This document shows positions 1 to 6,500 of a stretch of 7,055 nucleotides of DNA, piece by piece. The translations under genes and the position numbers were made by a program. This DNA is from Euzebyaceae bacterium (GTDB taxonomy: Bacteria; Actinomycetota; Nitriliruptoria; Euzebyales; Egibacteraceae): contig JACCVM010000172.1 of the NCBI GenBank assembly GCA_013698135.1, forward strand, positions 1 to 7,055, given 5' to 3'. Below the pieces are notes generated by a model. The model was not told where the DNA came from and searched no databases. It saw nothing but the letters and a program-made list of their open reading frames with translations. Within the stretch, counting starts at the first letter, position 1; each line of letters opens with the position of its first letter.

Positions 1-39
1 TGCCAGGATCTGCGACTCGCGGTCTGACAGCGGCATCAT
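1..39 (-). CDS. DUF3040-like protein, first 13 codons only
   Basis: Reading leftward from two adjacent ATG codons (39-37 and 36-34) gives MMPLSDRESQILA, open to the window edge. Actinobacterial DUF3040 proteins, small membrane proteins of unknown function, typically begin with MPLSEHE followed by a leucine-rich helix, and this matches well. A CGGAG sequence 4 bases upstream of the first ATG is a reasonable ribosome binding site. No other start codon is in frame between the start and the end of the preceding gene. The gene lies on the same strand as its neighbours, 81 bp after the small membrane protein gene. In many actinobacteria DUF3040 genes sit just before mraZ and the division/cell-wall cluster. 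Only 13 residues are visible, so the family call rests on this N-terminal signature. Confidence 0.55.
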   Translation of the reverse strand, partial: MMPLSDRESQILA

Positions 40-120
40 CGGACTCCGACGATCGTGGCCCGTGCGTTGTGGACCTCCCTTGATTGTGCGACAGATTCGT
101 CCCCCGCGCAGCCGCCAATC
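40..120 (-). promoter_or_regulatory. Leader region of the DUF3040-like gene
   Basis: This is the 81-bp gap before the DUF3040-like start. On the minus strand it holds AAGGGAGGT (plus-strand 73-81), a near-perfect anti-Shine-Dalgarno match. No ATG, GTG or TTG follows at usable distance, and the DUF3040 start is about 34 bases further on with its own CGGAG site. The strong motif therefore looks orphaned, or serves a rare ACG start in the same frame. I found no convincing -35/-10 pair and no terminator hairpin. Confidence 0.3.
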
Positions 121-366
121 TCACCCCTGGGCCGTGCCAAGGTCAGGGGTGCCGACATAACGGGTGCCTGGCAGGACTAGGACGTCGCTCACAGGGTTGC
201 CGTCGGGAAGCTCAGCGGCGACCACCGAGCCAGGTGGCGGCAGAGCGACGCGGGGAAACAACGGGTGGACGGTCTGCCACGCGGCCAGCGCGACCAACCC
301 CACCACCCACGCCGCGATCGCGACGAACCGCATCCACCTATCCACTGGCGCCACCCCCAACGGCAT
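121..366 (-). CDS. Small single-pass membrane protein, unknown function
   Basis: This 81-residue reading frame has one hydrophobic helix at about residues 14-31 (FVAIAAWVVGLVALAAW). About 50 Pro/Val-rich residues follow, with a sequence typical of an exported domain. The Arg at 13 suggests an N-in, C-out signal anchor. I chose the ATG at 366 because it follows the stop of the upstream membrane protein gene by 13 bp, which fits translational coupling. An ATG 11 codons later (333) is an alternative start; it is preceded by GGATAGG at short spacing and would leave the helix at the extreme N terminus. The open frame continues further upstream, but that part is an Arg-rich shadow of the neighbouring gene. 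I recognise no family. It probably belongs to one transcription unit with the five-helix protein before it. Confidence 0.55.
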   Translation of the reverse strand: MPLGVAPVDRWMRFVAIAAWVVGLVALAAWQTVHPLFPRVALPPPGSVVAAELPDGNPVSDVLVLPGTRYVGTPDLGTAQG

Positions 367-379
367 CAGCCGAGAACCG

Positions 380-853
380 CTACACCGGGGACACCCCGCG
401 ACGAGACTTGTGGGCGAACGCGTAGGCGAAGCCGCTGGCCAACGCCAGGGCGACGCCCGCGACGGCCCACGCAAACGGGTCGAACCCACCGCAAGACGAC
501 GACCCTGTCGCCAACGACCCTGTCGCCAACGATCCCGACCCCGACGGCGGGCAGGGCCGGTACGGCAGGGCGAGGACCGCCACCAGCAAGCAGGTCGTGG
601 CCACACCCGCGAACAGGCCGAGTCCCTCCGGCCACAGCCGCGCTCGACCAGCCACCGTCCACAGGGCGCCGAGCACCAGCGGTGCGAGGAACATCCCGAT
701 GGTAAACCCCGTGAGCACGCTGAAGCTCAGAAGTGTGCCCGCACCGGCCCAGCCCGCGAACCAACGCCAGCCGCCGGCGGCGTCCGCCGGGTTTCGTCGG
801 GAGACGGCAAATGCCGTCACGGCAACCGCCAGGGCCACGAGCAGCAGGACCAT
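380..853 (-). CDS. Five-helix integral membrane protein, unknown function
   Basis: The 157-residue product is strongly hydrophobic. Likely membrane segments are residues 2-18, 33-50, 51-68, 78-96 and 126-147. Arg pairs after helix 1 (SRR), between helices 3 and 4 (GRAR) and at the C terminus (HKSRR) obey the positive-inside rule for an N-out, C-in topology. This places the loop at residues 98-124 outside. That loop is rich in Gly and Ser, contains a duplicated SLATG, and has Cys101 and Cys121, which could form a disulfide. The ATG at 853 has an excellent ribosome binding site, GGAAGGAA, 3 bases upstream. The gene lies 114 bp after the enoyl-CoA hydratase gene, so it may start its own unit, and is followed 13 bp later by a second membrane protein gene. 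No family is recognised. Confidence 0.75.
   Translation of the reverse strand: MVLLLVALAVAVTAFAVSRRNPADAAGGWRWFAGWAGAGTLLSFSVLTGFTIGMFLAPLVLGALWTVAGRARLWPEGLGLFAGVATTCLLVAVLALPYRPCPPSGSGSLATGSLATGSSSCGGFDPFAWAVAGVALALASGFAYAFAHKSRRGVSPV
501..530. repeat. 15-bp perfect tandem duplication within the five-helix protein gene
   Basis: GACCCTGTCGCCAAC occurs twice back to back (501-515 and 516-530). It encodes the repeated SLATG in the predicted external loop. The duplication keeps the frame, which is consistent with slippage in a length-tolerant loop. Confidence 0.9.
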
Positions 854-856
854 GAG

Positions 857-864
857 TTCCTTCC
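857..864 (-). promoter_or_regulatory. Ribosome binding site of the five-helix protein gene
   Basis: GGAAGGAA on the minus strand, 3 bases before the ATG at 853, is the clearest Shine-Dalgarno match among these genes and fixes that start over other frames. Confidence 0.7.
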
Positions 865-936
865 ACTCACGAGCTGCGCTACCGCTTCGCTACTTGAGTG
901 CTTGGGCGCCACCTGCCTGGGCGGGAGCGGCCCGCC
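864..936. other. Inverted repeat and GC hairpin between genes
   Basis: The 114-bp gap between the hydratase stop and the five-helix gene contains two structures. GGCGGG (920-925) and CCCGCC (931-936) form a 6-bp stem with a 5-base loop about 30 bp after the hydratase stop. This could be a weak terminator, but there is no T tract on either side. CACTCA (864-869) and TGAGTG (895-900) are inverted arms flanking a stretch with GTAGCG repeated twice, just upstream of the ribosome binding site. They could be an operator or a leader structure. Neither role can be shown from sequence alone. Confidence 0.35.
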
Positions 937-967
937 GACACGATAACGCCACCGCCCCGGGAGACCG

Positions 968-1759
968 TCATCGGCCCTCGAAGACGGCGTCGCGCCGCTG
1001 GGCGCCGGCGCGCGCCGCTTCAGCAAAGTCCGCCGACGCCAGGCAGCGCTGCTGGACTTGACGCTCCGCCCTCAGCGCTTGGTCGCGCCCGGCCGCGAAG
1101 CTGTCACGCAGAAGACCGGCGACGGCGCCGGTGGCCACGGTTGGGCCTCGAGCCAGCCGTGCGGCGAAGGCCCGCGCCGCCGCAGCGAACTCGTCGGGCT
1201 CGCCGAGCACGGCGTCGAGCAGGCCCCACGACAAGGCCGTTGGCGCAGCGATCCTTCGGGCGGTCACCGCCATGTCGGTGGCGCGGCTCAGGCCCACGAT
1301 CCGAGGCAGCCGCCAGGTCGCGCCCAGATCAGGGATCAATCCCCAGCGCGCCTCCAGCAGCCCAAAGTCGGCATCGCCGGCGCCGACGCGCAGATGGCAG
1401 GCGAGCGCCAGCTGGCACCCGGCTCCCAACGCCACGCCTTGCACCGCGGCGACGGTCGGCACGGCAAGGTCCTCGAAGGCCGTGAACGCCTGTTGCATCT
1501 CGGCGATGGCCTCGTCGTCGGGCGCCTGGCCCGTCGCCTGCCCAGCGAACAACGAGACGTCCAACCCAGCGCTGAACGCCCGGCCCGCACCCGTGACCAG
1601 GACCGCCCGGCAACGCCGGTCGGCGATCGCCGCAGCGGCCTGGTCGGCCGCGCGGGTCAGGCCCTCGAACACGGTGGCGTCCAGGGCGTTGAGCTTGGCT
1701 GGCCGGTTCAGCGTCACTACGCCGACTCGGTCGTCGCCGACTTGGAAGGTGACCGTCAC
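968..1759 (-). CDS. Enoyl-CoA hydratase/isomerase (crotonase) family protein
   Basis: The 263-residue protein has the standard crotonase length. The first oxyanion-hole region is GAGRAFSAGLD (residues 57-67) and the second is VQGVALGAGCQLALAC (106-121). The position of crotonase Glu144 is Gln116 here. The equivalent of Glu164 is kept as Glu136 (LLEARWG). Asp144 (GLIPDLG) matches the Asp seen in dienoyl-CoA isomerases and in many actinobacterial proteins annotated only as crotonase family. It probably acts on an acyl-CoA in the cytoplasm, but a classical two-glutamate hydratase seems unlikely, and the substrate is unknown. The start is GTG at 1759, with AAAGGA 8 bases upstream. The gene follows dinB after 49 bp on the same strand, so co-transcription is possible, although no functional link to repair is evident. 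Confidence 0.92.
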   Translation of the reverse strand: MTVTFQVGDDRVGVVTLNRPAKLNALDATVFEGLTRAADQAAAAIADRRCRAVLVTGAGRAFSAGLDVSLFAGQATGQAPDDEAIAEMQQAFTAFEDLAVPTVAAVQGVALGAGCQLALACHLRVGAGDADFGLLEARWGLIPDLGATWRLPRIVGLSRATDMAVTARRIAAPTALSWGLLDAVLGEPDEFAAAARAFAARLARGPTVATGAVAGLLRDSFAAGRDQALRAERQVQQRCLASADFAEAARAGAQRRDAVFEGR

Positions 1760-1767
1760 CGTTGCGG

Positions 1768-1773
1768 TCCTTT
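1768..1773 (-). promoter_or_regulatory. Ribosome binding site supporting the GTG start of the crotonase gene
   Basis: AAAGGA on the minus strand lies 8 bases before the GTG at 1759-1757. No ATG gives a better start, so this site decides the annotation. Confidence 0.6.
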
Positions 1774-1779
1774 CGGGCG

Positions 1780-1796
1780 AGCGCTCAGGGAGCGCT
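1780..1796. other. Small hairpin between dinB and the crotonase gene
   Basis: AGCGCT, itself a palindrome, occurs at 1780-1785 and 1791-1796 around a 5-base loop. This gives a 6-bp stem 12 bases after the dinB stop and just before the next ribosome binding site. Without a T tract it is a weak terminator or processing-site candidate. Confidence 0.3.
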
Positions 1797-1808
1797 GATC
1801 AAGGCGCA

Positions 1809-2987
1809 TCATCGGTCGTCGTCGAGCAACGCCCCCCGGGTCACGGCAGCGTCGCCGAACCGGCTGCGCGCGTCGTCGGCGGCACGGTCCAGCAACGCCC
1901 ACCGGTCATCGTCGAGCAACCCCAGCTGGCGCGACGCGCTTTGCGGCACCAGGTTGGCGGTGCCAAGGCCGACCAGCCGCACGCGCACCCGTTGCAGGCG
2001 CAATGCGTCCAGCAGCGCCGAAACCTCATGGTGCAGCTCGGTGGCCTGGTCGGTGGGAGCGGCCAGTGTCTTGGACCGCGTGATCGTGACAAAGTTGGCG
2101 TAGCGCAGCTTCAGGGTGACCGTGCGAGCGGCGACCTGCCCTCGGCGCAGGCGGCGGGCCACCTTCTCCGCCAGGCGCAGCAGTTCGCGGCGCAACACCT
2201 CGGGGTCGTCGACGTCGCGGTCGAACGTCTCTTCGGCGCTCATGCCCTTGGCCGCCTCAGCGGCCACGACCGGGCGGTCGTCGCTGCCGCACGCCAGCTG
2301 ATGCAACTGGCGAGCGGCGGCCGGACCCACCAACCGGCTCAGCGTCGTCGCGGGCAGGTCGGCGAGCGCGCCGACGGTGCGCACTCCGAAGCGCTCCAGG
2401 CGGACGGCGGTCTGCTCCCCCACGCCCCACAGGTCGCGAACACCCAGCGGCCGGAGGAACTCACCAACGCCGACGGCCGGCAGGTGCAACAGGCCGTCGG
2501 GCTTGGCCTTGGTGGAGCACAGCTTTGCCAGGAACTTGTTGGGCGCCACCCCGACGCTGGCTGGCAGCCCCAGCTCGTCACGGATCCGCCGGCGCAGCAT
2601 CGCTCCCAGGGCGGCGGGCGAGCCGAACAGCCGGACGCTGCCACCGACGTCGAGGAACGCCTCGTCCAGCGACAGCGGCTCCACCAGCGGCGTCACCGAG
2701 CGGAAGATCTGGTGCAGGCCGGCGGAGACCTGCTGGTAGCGACCAAAGTCCGGGCTCACGACCACCGCGTCGGGGCACAGCCGCAGGGCGCGGGCCATGG
2801 GCATGGCCGATCCGACGCCCATCGCCCGTGCCTCGTAGGACGCGCTTGCGACGACGCCACGCCCACCCTGGCCTCCGACGAGCACGGGCCGGCCGGCCAA
2901 CGAGGGGTCCGCCAGCACCTCGACGGACGCGTAGAAGGCGTCCATGTCGACGTGGAGGATCGGTTCCGCAGGTCGGGGGCCGCGCAT
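1809..2987 (-). CDS. dinB: DNA polymerase IV, Y-family translesion polymerase
   Basis: The 392-residue protein has every landmark of a DinB polymerase. HVDMDAFYASVE (12-23) carries the metal ligand Asp14 and the steric-gate aromatic Tyr19. SYEARAMGVGSAMPM (50-64) is the fingers motif. PLSLDEAFLDV (104-114) holds catalytic Asp108 and Glu109. A helix-hairpin-helix thumb region (LWGVGEQTAVRLERFG, 186-201) and a little-finger domain (about 250-345) follow. QLGLL at 354-358 matches the beta-clamp-binding consensus. Because the catalytic acids are intact, this is an active polymerase rather than an ImuB-type pseudo-polymerase. The ATG at 2987 has only a weak GGTGA upstream and no in-frame alternative. 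Minus-strand TATCGT (plus 2997-3002) lies 9 bases before the ATG and could be the -10 of a nearly leaderless transcript. No GAAC-N4-GTTC LexA box is visible upstream. Confidence 0.96.
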   Translation of the reverse strand: MRGPRPAEPILHVDMDAFYASVEVLADPSLAGRPVLVGGQGGRGVVASASYEARAMGVGSAMPMARALRLCPDAVVVSPDFGRYQQVSAGLHQIFRSVTPLVEPLSLDEAFLDVGGSVRLFGSPAALGAMLRRRIRDELGLPASVGVAPNKFLAKLCSTKAKPDGLLHLPAVGVGEFLRPLGVRDLWGVGEQTAVRLERFGVRTVGALADLPATTLSRLVGPAAARQLHQLACGSDDRPVVAAEAAKGMSAEETFDRDVDDPEVLRRELLRLAEKVARRLRRGQVAARTVTLKLRYANFVTITRSKTLAAPTDQATELHHEVSALLDALRLQRVRVRLVGLGTANLVPQSASRQLGLLDDDRWALLDRAADDARSRFGDAAVTRGALLDDDR

Positions 2988-2998
2988 GGCGTCACCAC

Positions 2999-3513
2999 GA
3001 TACGGCGACGGGGTCGCCCGACTTCAGCGCCTTCGAGCTGCGTTCGGTGGCCGTCTTCGCCGAAGCTGCTGCCGCCGCCATCGCCAACGCCCGGCGCCAC
3101 GCGATCAGCGAGGAGTGCGTGGTCGACCTCACCGAGCTCGACCAGCTCAAAGACGAGTTCCTGGCCTTGATCACCCACGAGCTCCGCACACCGCTGACGT
3201 CCCGCGACAGCATCCTCGACACGTCGCTGCGGCGCCCCTGCAACGGCAGGGTTCCGTCTCTGACCGTCGACGCCCCGCGGGCCACCGCGGGAGCGCATGA
3301 TCTGGAAGTCGTTGTGCCGGCGGACCCACTCGAGTGCTGGGTGGACAGCGACGCCTTGAGCCGGATCGTGACGAACCTGGTCGCCAACGCCGTCAAGTAC
3401 ACCCCGAACGGGTCGCACGTCGTCGTGACCGCGGCGCCGAGGCGCACGGCGGTCGTGCCGAGGCGGGCGAGAGCGAGGCCGGCGGCGCCCAGTTCGTCGT
3501 TCACTTGCCGAGC
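2999..3513 (+). pseudogene. Degraded GAF-HisKA-HATPase sensor histidine kinase remnant
   Basis: Plus-strand frame 2 encodes the tail of a GAF domain (3023-3097, FSAFELRSVAVFAEAAAAA then IANARR). It continues into a linker helix and a clear H box (3146-3202, FLALITHELRTPLTS; His codon 3176-3178). Only about 50 residues later comes the HATPase N box (3350-3412, TNLVANAVKYTPNG). In intact kinases roughly 100 residues separate these motifs, so much of the second HisKA helix and the inter-domain linker is missing. After VVVTA the reading shifts to frame 1, where EAHGGRAEAGESEAGGAQF and VVHLPS (about 3436-3513) match the end of a HATPase domain. The D-x-G-x-G, F and G2 boxes are absent. The frame-1 stop is at 3583-3585, inside the dnaE2 3' end. 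The 5' part of the kinase is gone, with the remnant beginning about 10 bp from the dinB ATG. It cannot encode a working kinase. A sequencing or assembly error could explain one frameshift but hardly two missing blocks. Confidence 0.85.
3274..3291. repeat. GC-rich hairpin at the internal gap of the kinase remnant
   Basis: CCCGCGG (3274-3280) and CCGCGGG (3285-3291) form a perfect 7-bp stem with a GCCA loop. It sits between the surviving HisKA and HATPase pieces, where about 50 residues are missing. It could mark the deletion joint or be chance in GC-rich DNA. Confidence 0.5.
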
Positions 3514-3515
3514 CT

Positions 3516-6500
3516 TCAGCCCCCGGCTGAGCCGGGGGAGGAGTGCCACAGCTTGCGTGGCGGGTCGGTGTCCTCCGCCTCCTGATCCCGCTGGCGCCAC
3601 GGCCGCGCCCGCTGCTCCTGCTGCTCTTGCTGCTCTTGCTGCCAGGTGTCGTGCTTGGGATGCGCCGGATGGCTGCGCGGCAGCCGGGCGAGGTCACCAT
3701 GGTCGACACCCGGATGGCGATCCGCCGGATCGGCCCACGTCGTGCCGTTCGGTCCAATGCGCGACGGCGCAGCAACGCCTGGCTGCAGGTGCAGGCCCGA
3801 GCGGCCGGGCGCACCGTGGATGCCCGACGGTGACTGGTCGGAGAAGTCGCGCGCGGCCTGGCTGCCCTGCGGTCCCTGCTGGGTCAGTGCCTCGTCGAGC
3901 GATCCATCGCGCCACGCGTGCATCAGCCGGCGCAGATCCCACACCACCTCGGCGTTCAGCGACACCCCCCGGCGCCCCGTGCGGTGCACGGTCCCCTCGA
4001 CGACCAGCAGCCAGGAGTGGAACACCGTCCACGCGCAGCGGTCGTGCACCGACTCGAAGAACGTCGCGTCGCTCACGCCGGTCGCGTCGTCCAGCGACAG
4101 GAAGATGATCCGCTGGCCGGACTTCACCGGTGGGGTCTGGGTGGCGACTTTCACCCCCGCCACGCGCACCCGCTGGCCGTTGCGATAGGACAGCATATCG
4201 ACTGCCCGGGTGACGCCGAGCGTGTCGAGCAGGCCGTCGTAGAAGCGGATGACGTGGGTCGAGGCATCGATGCCGAGCACCTCCAGTTCGGCGCGGACCT
4301 TCTCGCTGAGTCCGTACTCGGTCAATCCCGGCGATGTTGGTCGCTCCAGCAGTTCGAGCTGTTCGGGCGCGTCGGGGTCGGTCGGCTGGTGGCGGCGGAG
4401 GCCGGACCAGCGCTCGCTGACCTCCAGTAGCAAGTCTCGCCGCGTCCGGACCCGGCCCGATCCCGGTTCCGTTAGTCCGACGCCGCCGAGGATGTCCAGC
4501 GCCCCGGCGTGCGCCAGCGCCTCGGCGACCGGGGCCGACAGCGCCCCTCGCCGGCGCAGGTCACCCACCGACGTGAACGGCCGCGCCAGCAGCAGACTCT
4601 CGATCATCCGGTCGTCGATCCCCGCCACGTCTTGCAACGCCAGCCGCACCCCGAACCGCCACCCCGGCTCCCCCGGCACCCCGCCTTTGTCGAACCCACT
4701 CGCCGGCACCGGGTTTTGCCCTTCCGCATCCCAGCGCCACCCCCGCGGCAAACGCCGCCCTTCCAACGTTCTGATCTCCTCGCCTCCTTGCTCCGCGCCC
4801 GCAACCTCTCCACCGACTGGGTGCGCGTCCGGACAATGACGTCCGCAATCGCACCCGCTCGGCCTCGCGCCGCCGACCCCCGCGCCGACTGGATGCGGAT
4901 TCGGACACTGATGTCCGCAACTGCACCCGCTCGGCCTCGCGCCGCCGACCCCCGCGCCGACTGGGTGCGGGTCCGGACACTGATGTCCGCAACTGCACCC
5001 GCTCGCGTCGGCGGCGGGCCGCACTCCGAGCAACGCCAACGCTTCGTCGGCTGGCAACCGCTCGACTCGGTAGTCGCGCGCCGAGCGGTTGATGTCCAAC
5101 GGCAGCACGGCCACCCCGAACTGGCGCGCGTCGTCGAGCAGCAGGCGCCGGGGATACATGCCGGGATCGTGGGTCAGCAACCCGGCCACGAACTCGGGCA
5201 GGTAGTGCGCCTTGAGCCATGCCGAGCGGTAGGTCGGCACGCTGAACGCCGCCGCGTGCGCCTTGCAGAACCCGAACGACGCGAACTGCGCCAGCGCGTG
5301 CCACAGCGACTCGGCGACCGCCTCGGGCACCCCCCGCTGACGGGCACCGCCGACCAACCAGGCATGCAAGTCCTCGAGCTCGTTGGGGTCGCCGAGGCGC
5401 CGGCGGACCAGGTCCGCGGTCGCCAGGTCGCAGCCGGTAAGCGCGGCCACCGATCGCATCACCTGCTCGTGGTAGACGATCACGCCGAAGGTCTCGCCCA
5501 GTGCCTCTTCCAGCAGCGGATGCGGGTAGACGACCTTGGACTGCCCGAGTCTGCGTTGCAGGAACGGGCCGACCATGTCGCCCTTGACCGGCCCGGGGCG
5601 GAACAGCGAGATGTCAACGACCAGGTCGGACAGGTGCTCGGGTTGGAACTTGCCGACCAGCTCGCGCTGGCCGGGTGACTCGATCTGGAACATGCCCAGC
5701 GTCCTGGTGGAGCGGATCAGCTCGTAGGTGTCAGCGTCGTCCCACGCCACCCGATCGAAGTCGAGATCCTCGCCGCGGGTGCGGCGCACCTCCTCGACGC
5801 AGTGGGTCATGCTCGACAGCATCCGCACGGCAAGGATGTCGAGCTTGCATAGGCCCAGCGACTCGACGTCGTCCTTGTCGAACTGCGCCATGGCGAACCC
5901 GTTGGCGCTGCGCTCCAGCGGCACGCGGTCGCGCAGCGTGCGGTCGGAAAGCAGCACCCCGCACGGGTGCAGCGCGATGTGGCGGGGAAAGCCGTCGAGA
6001 CGCTCGACGACGTCGAACAGCAGCGCGAGGTGAGTACGGTCCAGGTTCAGCCCGCGCATCTCGGGCAGGTGCGCTACAGCGGAGCGCACGTCGCCGGCGC
6101 GCACATGGGGGAACGACTTGGCGATGTAGTCGACCTCGTTGGCCGGCATGCCCAGCGCCTTGCCGACCTCGCGGATGGCCATGCGTGCCTTGAAGGTGTC
6201 GACCATCGCGACGCACGCGACCCGGTCCTCGCCATAGCGCTCGAGTAGCTCGCGGTAGATGTCCTCGCGACGGGCGGACTCGACGTCGATGTCGATGTCG
6301 GGCAGCTCGTCGCGATAGGGGTTCATGAACCGCTCGAACACCAGGTCGTGGGCGACCGGGTCGACATCGGAAATGCGAAGGGCGTACGTGATGACGCTGC
6401 CGGCCGCCGAGCCACGGCAAGCGGCCATGATCTGCTTGCCGCGGATGAGATCCATGATCTCGGCCACGGTCAGGAAGTACGGCGCCAGGCCGAGCTGCGC

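Larger units (their letters stand above)
4659..5030 (-). other. In-frame insertion of about 120 residues in the polymerase
   Basis: Family members usually pass from the segment NRSARDYRVE to the helix-hairpin-helix start (FGVRLALQDV here) within a short linker. Here about 120 residues intervene. The first part is a Cys/His-rich 24-residue repeat (residues about 681-744). The second is Gly/Pro/Trp-rich (about 745-795), including GWRWDAEG and PGWRFG. Both flanks are ordinary polymerase sequence in the same frame, so this is an insertion in a surface loop rather than a broken gene. The exact boundaries need an alignment. Confidence 0.75.

Noticed and set aside
367..606. N-terminal extension of the small membrane protein to 606
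   Set aside because: This part overlaps the five-helix gene in another frame and is an Arg/Trp-rich shadow. The membrane protein character begins only after the ATG at 366.
870..900. tRNA-like GGTAGCGCAGC motif on the minus strand
   Set aside because: No acceptor stem, anticodon arm or T-loop consensus can be built around it.
1809..2987. ImuB instead of DinB
   Set aside because: Both catalytic acids in the SLDEAFLDV motif and Asp14 are present, and the length and clamp motif fit Pol IV.
2988..3120. LexA/SOS box upstream of dinB
   Set aside because: No GAAC-N4-GTTC-like palindrome is present on either strand in this stretch, and I saw none elsewhere in the window.
1131..3170. Long plus-strand open frame of 679 codons
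   Set aside because: It lies antisense to the crotonase and dinB genes, has Arg/Gln/Ala-rich shadow composition and shows no family motif. Only its neighbouring frame between 2999 and 3470 shows a real (kinase) sequence.
3516..4108. Continuation of the histidine kinase into the plus-strand frame beyond 3516
   Set aside because: The frame stays open, but the product is Arg/Pro/Ala-rich antisense of dnaE2 with no kinase or receiver motif.
4815..5005. Tandem repeats as a CRISPR array
   Set aside because: The units are contiguous, the supposed spacers are identical, and the whole array is in frame within a polymerase gene.
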